From the NCBI GenBank assembly GCA_028708035.1, contig JAQVZU010000013.1, forward strand, positions 1-33,762: a DNA stretch of 33,762 nt. Reading direction: 5' to 3'. Shown here one piece after another: positions 1 to 6,812 of this stretch. The stretch's first letter is position 1; each line of letters begins with the position of its first letter. The notes beneath the pieces were generated by a model that was not told where the DNA came from, searched no databases, and saw nothing but the letters and a program-made list of their open reading frames with translations. The position numbers and the translations under genes are program-made. Origin of the DNA: Alphaproteobacteria bacterium. GTDB taxonomy: Bacteria > Pseudomonadota > Alphaproteobacteria > UBA9219.

Positions 1-279
1 AGGACCGAGATACGCTGGACAGGTTTCGCCTGCGGCGTCGGCACAAACGGTGATAACAATGTCTGGCGTTATGGGAGTGTTATCCCAAGATTTGCTGGCA
101 AGGCCCGCCGTTGAAATACCTTCTTTTTCAAGAAGGGCTATAGTACGAGGATTAACATACCCAGTCGGATGGCTGCCCGCACTTATGGCCTTCCAGCCGA
201 CAGGAGCCAAATGATTGAAAACGGCTTCGCCAAAGATGGAACGGCAAGAGTTACCAGTACAGAGAAATAGGATATTCAT
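1..279 (-). CDS. arsC: Arsenate reductase, low-molecular-weight phosphatase type (partial)
   Basis: The first 93 codons of a protein whose gene runs off the left edge. It begins MNILFLCTGNSCRS, the CX5R active-site loop of the low-molecular-weight tyrosine phosphatase fold near the N-terminus, followed by AGSHPTG, as in thioredoxin/glutaredoxin-linked ArsC proteins that reduce arsenate to arsenite. The resolving cysteine and the C-terminal half are outside the window. The ATG at 279 lies 4 bases after the stop of the upstream arsR, with a GGAAGG ribosome site, so the two form one transcript. A plain protein tyrosine phosphatase is possible from the fold alone, but the arsR partner makes ArsC the better call. 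Confidence 0.88.
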   Translation of the reverse strand, partial: MNILFLCTGNSCRSIFGEAVFNHLAPVGWKAISAGSHPTGYVNPRTIALLEKEGISTAGLASKSWDNTPITPDIVITVCADAAGETCPAYLGP

Positions 280-283
280 AGGA

Positions 284-601
284 TTACGCCTTCCGTCCTT
301 GCGCACATCTTTTGCCATTTCCACCACAACATCTTTTCATGAGAAATTTTGCTAAAGCGTCAATTTGATCAACTTTTGCACGGTAGATGATTTGTCGGCT
401 GTCACGGCGTGAATCCACCAACCCGGCCTCCTGAAGCGATCGAAGATGCGTCGAAAGCGTATTGCATGGAACGTCGAGCTTTTCTGCCAACTCCCCTGCG
501 GGAAGTCCTTCCGGCGCATATTCGACGAGCATCAGAAACGCATTAAGGCGTGTGTTCTGAGAAAGCGCCGCAAAGGCGCGCATTGCATTTGTATTATCCA
601 T
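284..601 (-). CDS. arsR: ArsR/SmtB-family metalloregulator
   Basis: A 105-residue winged-helix repressor that probably senses As(III) and controls itself and the downstream arsC. The recognition region reads LPAGELAEKLDVPCNTLSTHL at about residues 33-53, and a wing precedes a C-terminal cluster of cysteines (C91, C92, C99) that could bind arsenite. This belongs to the short C-terminal-cysteine type and lacks the ELCVCDL motif. An upstream in-frame extension exists, but the ATG at 601 is preferred because the protein then begins where the family begins and because a good promoter ends exactly there. There is no Shine-Dalgarno sequence upstream of this ATG, which fits a leaderless message. Confidence 0.9.
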   Translation of the reverse strand: MDNTNAMRAFAALSQNTRLNAFLMLVEYAPEGLPAGELAEKLDVPCNTLSTHLRSLQEAGLVDSRRDSRQIIYRAKVDQIDALAKFLMKRCCGGNGKRCAQGRKA

Positions 602-637
602 ATTTCGAGAAATACAGAAATGTGGTTCCTTTGTCAA
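601..637 (-). promoter_or_regulatory. arsR-arsC promoter with operator overlapping the -10
   Basis: Read on the minus strand, a perfect -35 TTGACA (632-637) is followed after exactly 17 bases by TATTTC (609-614). This -10 is one arm of the perfect 14-bp palindrome TATTTC-TC-GAAATA (601-614). The expected transcription start, seven bases past the -10, is the A of the arsR ATG at 601. An ArsR dimer on the palindrome would block RNA polymerase. The motifs are seen; the regulatory role is inferred. Confidence 0.65.
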
Positions 638-663
638 TGGAAAAGGCTGCCCGCGACTTTCGG

Positions 664-1356
664 TTAGATCTGAACACCAAACACAAGCACGAGACAGTAG
701 TAGATGCCGACCATGATAAAGATCGTGCCTGTTCCTTTCCGCGCCCAACTCTCGAAAGACACGATACGATCATAGGCTGCTGCGACTTTTTTCGCCCCCA
801 TGGCTATGAGGACGGCGAATAAAAGGACGGGAAGTCCCGTACCGATGCCATAGATGGTTGGAAGGGCCAGTCCCGACTCCTGCTTTAGTGCCAGAGGAAG
901 GAGGCTTCCAAAAAACAACGCCGCGGAAGTCGGGCAAAATGACAGGGCAAAGACGATGCCGAGCAATCCTGCGCCCCAGAAACCCATTTTCTCAATTTTT
1001 TGACTGAACCCACCTCCCAGACCACACTTGCCAAGATTGAACGTGATCATTTCCAACAAAATCATGCCCACGAGAATCAAAAGCGGCCCTAAGGCGAGGT
1101 TCATATATTTTTGCAAAAGGTTCGACAGGTATGGAGCAGAAAGGAGACTTTTGACAAGAACGACGCCCAACACGCCGTAGGTTAGCGCTCGCCCAGCCGT
1201 GTAGAGTGTACCAGCCAGAAAAACCAGTCGCGGACTTCCCACGCGCCGCCCGACAAAGGACATAGCGGCGATGTTCGTTGCCAACGGACAAGGACTGATA
1301 GAAGTCAAGATGCCCAGCCAGAAAGCGGAGGCTACGGCGAGCGAATATTCATTCAT
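664..1356 (-). CDS. arsG: ArsG-like CcdA/DsbD-fold transporter, probable aromatic arsenical efflux
   Basis: A 230-residue inner-membrane protein with about six hydrophobic segments and the paired cysteine motifs of the CcdA/DsbD transmembrane fold: SPCP (C23) in the first helix and SFCP (C141) in the fourth. In the arsEFG operon described in Shewanella, ArsG exports trivalent aromatic arsenicals. The gene directly follows an ArsF-like gene, and stop and start share one base (TGATG at 1354-1358), so they are translationally coupled. The alternative is a generic cytochrome c biogenesis or thiol-disulfide transporter that passes electrons to the adjacent thioredoxin-like proteins. Fold is certain; substrate is inferred from the neighbours. 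Confidence 0.72.
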   Translation of the reverse strand: MNEYSLAVASAFWLGILTSISPCPLATNIAAMSFVGRRVGSPRLVFLAGTLYTAGRALTYGVLGVVLVKSLLSAPYLSNLLQKYMNLALGPLLILVGMILLEMITFNLGKCGLGGGFSQKIEKMGFWGAGLLGIVFALSFCPTSAALFFGSLLPLALKQESGLALPTIYGIGTGLPVLLFAVLIAMGAKKVAAAYDRIVSFESWARKGTGTIFIMVGIYYCLVLVFGVQI

Positions 1357-1892
1357 CAGTTTTTGCCTTTCAGAAGGACGTTTGTTTCCCCTTGAACCAT
1401 CCGAATGAAGGCGTCTTTATCGCCAAGAAGTTCCCAAACCGCATCAAGGCGCTTCCAGTCTTTTTGAGCGGCTCCCTCGTAACGCGCAACCACCACAGAC
1501 CGAGTTGCGAGCTGATAATCCTCGGCGTAATGCTCGTTTCCTGGTTCCTCAATGTTCACAACTTTCAACTCGACCCGACCGTTCTTGATATCTTCGGCAA
1601 AGCCCGTTTGAATGGCCTCGGTTGTGAGCGCTTCAATCATTCGGCACTTGGCGCAACGAAAGTTGCCGTGAAAGTAGTACGCGACGACTTTGACCGGCGC
1701 GGTGGCTTCCGGTGCCGCTGTCGCCTGAGCCTTTTCTGGCGCAGCCTCTTGCGGGGAAGTCACAGGGGCAGCCGAAGCGGTCTCTGGTTTTTGTGCCGCA
1801 GGCAATGCATTTCTTTCCTTCACAACAATCGTCCCGACGCTGGCGGCGACAAATAGCAAAAGGAGAAGCGTTGTAACCTTCTTTGCGTTCAC
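1356..1892 (-). CDS. arsF: ArsF-like membrane-anchored thioredoxin-fold protein
   Basis: About 178 residues: an N-terminal membrane anchor (run of leucines and small residues, residues 6-24), an Ala/Pro/Glu/Thr-rich linker to about residue 66, and a domain with CAKC (about residues 80-83), which looks like a thioredoxin-type redox pair facing the periplasm. It resembles the family annotated as nitrophenyl-compound nitroreductase subunit ArsF, needed with ArsE to reduce the nitro group of roxarsone-type arsenicals. Start choice: an ATG at 1898 sits only two bases from the AAGGA ribosome site (1901-1905), whereas the GTG at 1892 is eight bases away, so I chose GTG. It is coupled to arsG downstream. 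A 75-base gap separates it from the thioredoxin gene upstream. Confidence 0.7.
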   Translation of the reverse strand: MNAKKVTTLLLLLFVAASVGTIVVKERNALPAAQKPETASAAPVTSPQEAAPEKAQATAAPEATAPVKVVAYYFHGNFRCAKCRMIEALTTEAIQTGFAEDIKNGRVELKVVNIEEPGNEHYAEDYQLATRSVVVARYEGAAQKDWKRLDAVWELLGDKDAFIRMVQGETNVLLKGKN

Positions 1893-1973
1893 GAGCATGT
1901 TCCTTTGATTAGTTGGTTTTGGACAGCATCAGCAGCTTTGACGATAGATTCATCCGTGCCAGTGCTTTAGCTT

Positions 1974-2216
1974 TTAATTTGTTTTGTCAGACAGAATTTT
2001 CTTCATCTCGTCCGCATTCGGGATTTTGCCGACAACTTTCACATTTCCATCAACAACGAGCGCAGGTGTCATCATCACGCCAAAGGACATGATTTCGGCG
2101 ATATCAACAACTTTTTCTATTTCGCAGGCGACGCCCAAATCTTTCGCGGCGTGTTCAGTAGCTTCGGTCAATGCCTTGCACTTAGAGCAGCCTGTTCCAA
2201 GGATCTGTATTTTCAT
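1974..2216 (-). CDS. Small thioredoxin-fold protein, ArsE-like
   Basis: An 80-residue cytoplasmic protein with the CxxC pair C10-S-K-C13 right after the first beta strand and a cis-proline loop (MMTPALVV, about residues 50-57). This is the redox-active disulfide protein / mini-thioredoxin family. Its ATG overlaps the stop of the upstream CDF gene by 4 bases. It may be ArsE, which works with ArsF in aromatic nitro reduction; the same family also occurs next to ArsP-type permeases, and such a permease lies two genes upstream. I therefore leave the symbol open. Confidence 0.82.
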   Translation of the reverse strand: MKIQILGTGCSKCKALTEATEHAAKDLGVACEIEKVVDIAEIMSFGVMMTPALVVDGNVKVVGKIPNADEMKKILSDKTN

Positions 2217-3139
2217 GATGCTTTCTTCCTCTCAATCTCGTGGTTTGCGCAACACGCGGCACAGCAGTTGGTTTTGCTCAACTCCACCTGAAATGTCGTG
2301 TGCTGGATATTGAAATGCTCGTTCAACTCTTCGCTAAGGTGCTGTAGAAATCCGCTATCAGAGCAACCACCCGGCATAATGAGGTGAGCGGTTAGCGCCG
2401 TCATCGTTGTGCTAAGCGCCCAGATGTGCAAATCATGAACCGCAGCCACGCCCTGTTGGTCACAAAGCCACCGTTGAACGGCACCGTGATTGACGGACCC
2501 AGGCACACCGTCGAGGGTCAAATGCAGCGAGGACTTGAGAAGGCCATAGGTCGCAACGGCAACCAAAAGGCTAACCCCGATAGCGACCAGTGGGTCAACC
2601 CATGCCCAGCCTGTCATGAGAACAACGCCACCGCCGATAACAACCGCTAGGGAAACGGCAGCGTCAGTCATCATATGAAGGAATGCGCCTTCGGCGTTAA
2701 GATCATCATGCCTTTTTGCGCGGAATAAAAGCGCCGTTCCGGCATTAATTCCTATGCCAAGCAAAGCTACGCCAATTACCAGTTCCGCAGAAATATCGGT
2801 AGGCTGTGAGAAGCGCTTAAGCGCTTCCCAAACGACACCGCCGACACCGATCATAATCACAAGCGCATTGATAAGAGCTGCGAGAATTGTCGCCCGGCCA
2901 TAGCCATACGTGTAGGTTCCGTTCGGAGGGCGTTTGGCCGCAATGGCAGCGCCCCACGCGAGTAGAAGCCCACCAACATCCATCAAGTTATGTGCGGCGT
3001 CGGCAAGCAATGCGAGCGAACCGGAGTACACGCCAAATGCCGCCTCAACGACGACATAGACGGCATTCGATGTTACGGCCCACCTAAAGGCGGAATCGAG
3101 GTTGCTTGTTTGCTGCGGAGGGTGGTGGTGCGTGTGCAT
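2213..3139 (-). CDS. Cation diffusion facilitator (CzcD/ZnT-type) metal exporter
   Basis: A 308-residue proton-coupled exporter of divalent cations (Zn, Cd, Co or similar) in the inner membrane. It has six hydrophobic segments with the two HxxxD metal sites of the family: H50/D54 in helix 2 (after LADAA) and H155/D159 in helix 5. The N-terminus is His-rich (HTHHH), and a cytoplasmic domain follows the last helix. An unusual cysteine cluster, NCCAACC, sits near the C-terminus (about residues 292-298) and could be an extra metal ligand set. It starts 3 bases after the permease stop and overlaps the thioredoxin gene by 4 bases, so it is in the middle of the operon. Confidence 0.92.
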   Translation of the reverse strand: MHTHHHPPQQTSNLDSAFRWAVTSNAVYVVVEAAFGVYSGSLALLADAAHNLMDVGGLLLAWGAAIAAKRPPNGTYTYGYGRATILAALINALVIMIGVGGVVWEALKRFSQPTDISAELVIGVALLGIGINAGTALLFRAKRHDDLNAEGAFLHMMTDAAVSLAVVIGGGVVLMTGWAWVDPLVAIGVSLLVAVATYGLLKSSLHLTLDGVPGSVNHGAVQRWLCDQQGVAAVHDLHIWALSTTMTALTAHLIMPGGCSDSGFLQHLSEELNEHFNIQHTTFQVELSKTNCCAACCANHEIERKKAS

Positions 3140-3142
3140 TGA

Positions 3143-4213
3143 TTATACGAAAAGTGCGTTAAACAGATATCCTACGGCGAGAATGCCGCAAGCCACGACG
3201 CCGAAATAAACGAGGATCAGCCGCAGAGAAAGCACTTTGCGGAGGATGATCGCTTCAGGCAAGGACAAGGCTGTAACCGCCATCATGAAGGAAAGAACAG
3301 TTCCGAGCGCAGCGCCCTTTCCAAGCAGGGCCTCAACGATAGGGATGATGCCTGCTGCATTCGAATACATCGGCACGCCAACCGCGACAGAGGCCGGAAC
3401 CGACCACCACGCATCCTTACCCATGATGGTGGCCAGAAGCTCGGCAGGCGCATAACCATGGATGAAGGCCCCGGCAGCAATGCCCGCGATCATCCATGGC
3501 CAGACCTTGCCAACAATCTCTCGGACGGCATTAATCCCTTCGTGTATGCGACCAACGGCTGATATTTGGGCTGTTGGGAGGCTGGCAGTTCCTGCGCGAG
3601 CGTTCCGCACCCAATCCTCCAGCCATCCTTCAAGGTGAAAACGCCCAATCACCCAACCCGCAACAATGGCTACGGCCAAACCAAAGGCTAGATAGGCTAG
3701 GGCAACCTTCCACCCAACAAGACCAAACAAAAGGCCAAGGGCAACTTCGTTGACCATAGGGGCAGAAATTAGAAACGAAAAGGTAACCCCAAGGGGCACG
3801 CCAGCGGAAACAAAACCGATAAACAGGGGGACAGCAGAGCAAGAGCAAAAAGGCGTTACGATGCCAAGACAGGCGGCGGCAATGTTGCCTAGTCCTTCAT
3901 TTTTGCCCGCTAACATAGCGCGGGTGCGTTCAGGCAAGAAGAAGCTGCGGATAACGCTCATCGCAAAAACGACGAGAGTCAAAAGCATCAGGACCTTGGG
4001 GGTGTCGTAGAAGAAAAAGGTGACTGCCTCGCCAAAAGAAGAGCCTTTTTCGATGGGAAGAAGAGAAACGATCCATTCGGAAAAGGGAACTAACTGGCGA
4101 TAAAGAACGAACCATAGCGCAATTCCGACTGAGCTTCCTCCGATCCATAAAGATTCAGAGGGCTTATTTTCGGAAGTCGTTGCTACCGCTTCCGATTGGC
4201 ACCGGCATTTCAT
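3143..4213 (-). CDS. ArsP-type permease (UPF0718/DUF318)
   Basis: A 356-residue inner-membrane permease with about eight hydrophobic segments. The family signature TPFCSCSAVPLFIGFVSAG runs from residue 120, with the paired CSC cysteines at 123-125, and SAPMVNEVALGLL follows at about 150. In Campylobacter, ArsP of this family exports trivalent organoarsenicals; many other members have no known substrate. The N-terminus MKCRC adds two cytoplasmic cysteines. Start and the arsR stop overlap by ATGA (4210-4213), so the permease is the first transporter under control of that arsR. Confidence 0.85.
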   Translation of the reverse strand: MKCRCQSEAVATTSENKPSESLWIGGSSVGIALWFVLYRQLVPFSEWIVSLLPIEKGSSFGEAVTFFFYDTPKVLMLLTLVVFAMSVIRSFFLPERTRAMLAGKNEGLGNIAAACLGIVTPFCSCSAVPLFIGFVSAGVPLGVTFSFLISAPMVNEVALGLLFGLVGWKVALAYLAFGLAVAIVAGWVIGRFHLEGWLEDWVRNARAGTASLPTAQISAVGRIHEGINAVREIVGKVWPWMIAGIAAGAFIHGYAPAELLATIMGKDAWWSVPASVAVGVPMYSNAAGIIPIVEALLGKGAALGTVLSFMMAVTALSLPEAIILRKVLSLRLILVYFGVVACGILAVGYLFNALFV

Positions 4214-4506
4214 GCTGATTTCCTTTTTAAGGGCTTATCGAGCGCAAGGGCGGCTTCGACCAATGAGGTAATGGCCTTGGAAAGTTCCGGGCTGCGACGA
4301 TAGCGAACCCATTGAGCATCGCGCCTGTCCACAACGAGGCCTGCATTTTTGAGACTTGTCATATGCCGGGACATGCAGGACTGGCTTTTCCCCAGCGCTT
4401 CCATGAGTTCGCAAACGCAGTGCTCGCGGCCATCCCACAAAATGCGAATAACCTCAAAGCGTGTTGGTTCGGCAAGGGCGGCAAGAATTTTGATGGACTG
4501 AGTCAT
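4210..4506 (-). CDS. arsR: ArsR/SmtB-family metalloregulator, first gene of the transporter operon
   Basis: A 98-residue winged-helix repressor. It has the classical alpha-3 metal box, here EHCVCEL (C30 and C32), close to the ELCVCDL motif of As(III)-sensing ArsR, and a recognition helix around SQSCMSRHM (residues 41-49). An in-frame extension reaches upstream to 4623, but the ATG at 4506 gives the usual N-terminus, and the operator and -10 lie just before it. It is unlike the other arsR in the window, which carries C-terminal cysteines, so the two units probably respond differently. It heads the operon of permease, CDF exporter, thioredoxin, ArsF and ArsG. Confidence 0.9.
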   Translation of the reverse strand: MTQSIKILAALAEPTRFEVIRILWDGREHCVCELMEALGKSQSCMSRHMTSLKNAGLVVDRRDAQWVRYRRSPELSKAITSLVEAALALDKPLKRKSA

Positions 4507-4511
4507 GGCGT

Positions 4512-4533
4512 ATATTAATGCACAAATGTGCAT
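4512..4533 (-). promoter_or_regulatory. Operator palindrome and -10 for the second ars operon
   Basis: ATGCACA-AA-TGTGCAT (4518-4533) is a perfect 16-bp inverted repeat. It abuts TAATAT (4512-4517, minus strand), a good -10. Only five bases separate this -10 from the arsR ATG, so the message would start at or next to the ATG. A good -35 at the right distance is not obvious. No ribosome site precedes the ATG. The binding by ArsR is inferred. Confidence 0.5.
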
Positions 4534-4636
4534 ATGCGGGCAACAACATATTCCATCGATTTCTTTATGAAGTTTGAGGGGCGTGAAGTTATTGAAAAGG
4601 CAGCGAAGAGTCTGCGGCACCAAATATTTACTCGTG

Positions 4637-4873
4637 TTATGAATCTTGGCCGAGTTCTTGTTTCATCCGCAAATACTCTTCGCGATTGATCTCCCCGCTG
4701 GCATACCGTCGGTCAAGTATCTCTTTCGCGCTTTCCTTTTTTTCATGCATCCCGCGCCATCCGCACATCGGCCACTGCCCTCCACGGAATAAGAAGAGCA
4801 GGAGCAACACGAGAAATATCAGTGGAAATATCCACATGAACGGAAAACACCCCCAGGATTCGTGCAGCCACAT
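4637..4873 (-). CDS. Small membrane protein with C-terminal SHOCT domain
   Basis: A 78-residue protein: a strongly hydrophobic N-terminal helix (PFMWIFPLIFLVLLLLFLF), a Trp/Gly/Cys-containing stretch, and a C-terminal short helical SHOCT motif (AKEILDRRYASGEINREEYLRM). SHOCT domains are found at protein termini and are thought to act in oligomerisation; such small proteins are frequent next to copper, arsenic and other metal genes. The start is fixed by the ribosome site: GGAGG (4879-4883) is five bases from the ATG at 4873, while the ATG at 4885 would have this site inside the gene. It has its own promoter and leader. Confidence 0.82.
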   Translation of the reverse strand: MWLHESWGCFPFMWIFPLIFLVLLLLFLFRGGQWPMCGWRGMHEKKESAKEILDRRYASGEINREEYLRMKQELGQDS

Positions 4874-4895
4874 GGTCGCCTCCATGTTATCGTTT

Positions 4896-4928
4896 TGATG
4901 GAGCGTTTCATAAGCACGAACTCCATCA
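4896..4928 (-). promoter_or_regulatory. Leader hairpin of the SHOCT gene
   Basis: TGATGGAG (4896-4903) and CTCCATCA (4921-4928) form a perfect 8-bp stem around a 17-base loop. It lies in the predicted 5' untranslated region, between promoter and ribosome site. It could be an RNA stem or a protein-binding palindrome. The role is unknown. Confidence 0.4.
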
Positions 4929-4938
4929 GCGGCAGGTG

Positions 4939-4968
4939 ATTATACCACATGGATGGTCTCCCGATGAA
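4939..4968 (-). promoter_or_regulatory. Promoter of the SHOCT gene
   Basis: On the minus strand, a consensus -10 TATAAT (4939-4944) is preceded after 18 bases by TTCATC (4963-4968), a moderate -35. The predicted start leaves a leader of about 60 bases before the ATG at 4873. Confidence 0.5.
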
Positions 4969-4972
4969 GATG

Positions 4973-5000
4973 TTTGGTTGAGTAATTTACCATGTAGAAT
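4973..5000 (+). promoter_or_regulatory. Possible promoter of the Trb operon
   Basis: TTTGGT (4973-4978) and TAGAAT (4995-5000) are spaced by 16 bases and point toward the conjugation operon. This is a weak match, and it is divergent from the SHOCT promoter. It is listed because the operon needs a promoter in this 216-base gap and no better one is visible. Confidence 0.28.
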
Positions 5001-5072
5001 CCGCACGGGATCGGGCTAGAGAGGGATAGATAGGACATAAAGGGTGTAAGAGGATTCTGAGATTCAGCGGAT

Positions 5073-5101
5073 GATCGCTCTAGATTTTTTGGAGGGCGAT
5101 C
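5073..5101 (+). promoter_or_regulatory. Hairpin covering the ribosome site of the RHH gene
   Basis: GATCGCTC (5073-5080) pairs with GGGCGATC (5094-5101) in an 8-bp stem with one G-U pair and a 13-base loop. The ribosome site GGAGGG (5091-5096) lies half in the loop and half in the stem, and the stem ends directly before the ATG at 5102. It could reduce translation of the first operon gene, or as DNA serve as operator for the RHH protein. The structure is seen; the function is inferred. Confidence 0.5.
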
Positions 5102-5533
5102 ATGACAAACAAAAAAATACGCTGCCAGGTTCTAACTGATGAGGGCTTGGCCGACCAGATAGAAGCCTATTGCCGCCGCGCAAGGGTTACAAAATCCGAT
5201 TTCTTCAATAAAGCCCTCAAGGCTTTCTTTGAACAACGCGGCGAAACCGAGATAGACCGCAGGTACTGCAAGCGGCTCGACAGGTTCTCGGTCGATCTTG
5301 ACCAAATACTTCGCGAACTTAGGCATGTTCGGCGCGACGAAGAGATGATCCTCGAAAGCTTCGCGGTCTTCATCCGCTTTACCATTGCGCTTAACGCCGA
5401 CAAACAACTGCCGGATAAAGCGGCATTCGCAATTGCTCATGAACGCTATCTGCGTTTCGTCGATCAAGTCGGGCGGCATATCGCGCTTGGCAGGACGCCA
5501 GCCAGCGCCAAAAGCGAAAAGGAGGCTCTATGA
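5102..5533 (+). CDS. Ribbon-helix-helix (CopG/Arc-like) protein heading the Trb operon
   Basis: A 143-residue protein. The first 45 residues have the ribbon-helix-helix pattern: a strand (IRCQVLTD), helix A (EGLADQIEAYCRRA), the turn VTKSDF, and helix B (NKALKAFFEQ). The remaining ~95 residues are helical and carry charged and hydrophobic residues typical of the CopG-like proteins found just before trbB in alphaproteobacterial conjugative elements. It may regulate the operon or act as a relaxosome accessory protein. It overlaps trbB by 4 bases (ATGA at 5530-5533). In related elements the coupling protein gene traG usually lies just upstream; here that place is taken by the SHOCT gene and the metal block. 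Confidence 0.78.
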   Translation: MTNKKIRCQVLTDEGLADQIEAYCRRARVTKSDFFNKALKAFFEQRGETEIDRRYCKRLDRFSVDLDQILRELRHVRRDEEMILESFAVFIRFTIALNADKQLPDKAAFAIAHERYLRFVDQVGRHIALGRTPASAKSEKEAL

Positions 5534-6492
5534 ACGACACCTCCGATCAGCGCCGCCGCGCCATGTTGCGTACTGCCATGGGACCGGCGATTTCAAAAGC
5601 CCTCGCCGAGGCCGACGTTGTGGAAGTGATGGTCAATCCCGACGGAAGCCTGTGGATCGACAGGCTTGGGGAGGGGAGGAGCCGGGTTGGCGAGTCCATT
5701 CATCCCTTAGAAGCGGAACGAATCATCCGGCTTGTGGCAAGCCACATCCATGCCGAGGCGCATGAGAACAATCCGATTATCAGCGCAGAACTTCCAACCG
5801 GCGAGCGCTTCGAAGGGGTTCTTCCTCCGGTGTCGCCTCAGCCCTGCTTTGCCATCCGCAAACCTGCGGCAAAGATCTACACACTTTCCGACTACGTCCG
5901 CGACGGGATTATGGTCCCCATCCAAGCCGATGCTTTGAGAAAAGCTGTGCGAAAACGCCATAACATCCTCGTCGCGGGCGGCACTTCCTCCGGCAAAACG
6001 ACGCTTGCCAATGCGCTCCTGGCAGAAATAACCGATAGAGACGAGCGCATCATCCTGATCGAGGACACGCGCGAGCTTCAATGCGCGGCCAAAGATTGCG
6101 TAGCGTTGCGGACGAGACTGGGGGTCGTATCGCTTGCCGATCTCGTGCGCTCAACTCTTCGCCTGAGACCCGACCGCATCATTGTGGGTGAGGTGCGGGG
6201 CGGTGAGGCGCTCGACATGCTCAAAGCATGGAACACCGGCCATCCGGGCGGCATCGCAACCGTTCATGCCAATTCCGCTTGTTCCGCTCTCTACAGGATC
6301 GAACAGCTCGTTCAGGAAAACGTTGCCATCGTGCCGCGCCGACTGATCGCCAAGGCCATCAACATCGTCGTCTTCATCTCCGGTCGTGGCTCGTCTCGCC
6401 GCCTTGAGACAATAGCCGAAGTGACCGGCCTCGACGACCATGGCGATTACGCCGTCAATCCTCTCACCTTCCCGCAACTCCAACAATTTTGA
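5530..6492 (+). CDS. trbB: TrbB, VirB11-type conjugative transfer ATPase
   Basis: A 320-residue cytoplasmic hexameric ATPase that drives pilus assembly and substrate transfer in the P-type system. Walker A GGTSSGKT is at residues 150-157, the Asp box IEDTREL at 177-183, Walker B with [12 protein letters not shown] around 213-224, and the His box [13 protein letters not shown] at 237-249. The length is normal for TrbB. It is coupled to the RHH gene by a 4-base overlap and followed after 11 bases by trbC. Confidence 0.95.
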   Translation: MNDTSDQRRRAMLRTAMGPAISKALAEADVVEVMVNPDGSLWIDRLGEGRSRVGESIHPLEAERIIRLVASHIHAEAHENNPIISAELPTGERFEGVLPPVSPQPCFAIRKPAAKIYTLSDYVRDGIMVPIQADALRKAVRKRHNILVAGGTSSGKTTLANALLAEITDRDERIILIEDTRELQCAAKDCVALRTRLGVVSLADLVRSTLRLRPDRIIVGEVRGGEALDMLKAWNTGHPGGIATVHANSACSALYRIEQLVQENVAIVPRRLIAKAINIVVFISGRGSSRRLETIAEVTGLDDHGDYAVNPLTFPQLQQF

Positions 6493-6503
6493 AAGGAATT
6501 CTA

Positions 6504-6812
6504 ATGCTTAAAAGGCTTCGTTTTCTTCCTATTGCAGCGCTTGCGCTTGTTCTGTCTTCTCCCGCCCACGCAACAGGTTCCGGAATGCCGTGGGAAACGC
6601 CGTTACAGAATATCCTCGATTCCGTCCAAGGCCCGGTCGCCAAGATCGTTGCTGTCATCATTATTACGCTCACAGGCTTGACGCTTGCTTTTGGAGAAAC
6701 GTCTGGCGGCTTCAGACGGTTGATTCAGATCGTCTTCGGCCTCTCAATAGCCTTTGCCGCGAGTTCGTTCTTCCTGACGTTCTTCTCCTTCGGCGGCGGG
6801 GCGCTCGTCTGA
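6504..6812 (+). CDS. trbC: TrbC, VirB2-type conjugative pilin
   Basis: A 102-residue pilin precursor. It has a basic N-terminus, a signal peptide hydrophobic core and a cleavage site at AHA before TGSGMPWE (about residues 26-30), then two hydrophobic helices (about 43-62 and 73-92) separated by a short polar loop with FRR. In IncP systems the mature TrbC is cyclised; whether that happens here cannot be seen. The ATG at 6504 is chosen because AAAGGA lies six bases before it. An in-frame TTG at 6489 would overlap trbB and lacks a ribosome site. Confidence 0.9.
   Translation: MLKRLRFLPIAALALVLSSPAHATGSGMPWETPLQNILDSVQGPVAKIVAVIIITLTGLTLAFGETSGGFRRLIQIVFGLSIAFAASSFFLTFFSFGGGALV

Noticed and set aside
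664..1356. Cytochrome c biogenesis protein CcdA
   Set aside because: The fold fits, but no cytochrome c maturation genes are nearby, and the ArsF-like partner fits ArsG better; kept as an alternative in the entry.
3340..3372. Second copy of the tRNA-Arg 3' end as the left attachment site
   Set aside because: Only ATTCGAAT matches, inside the permease coding sequence; this is too short and explained by coding.
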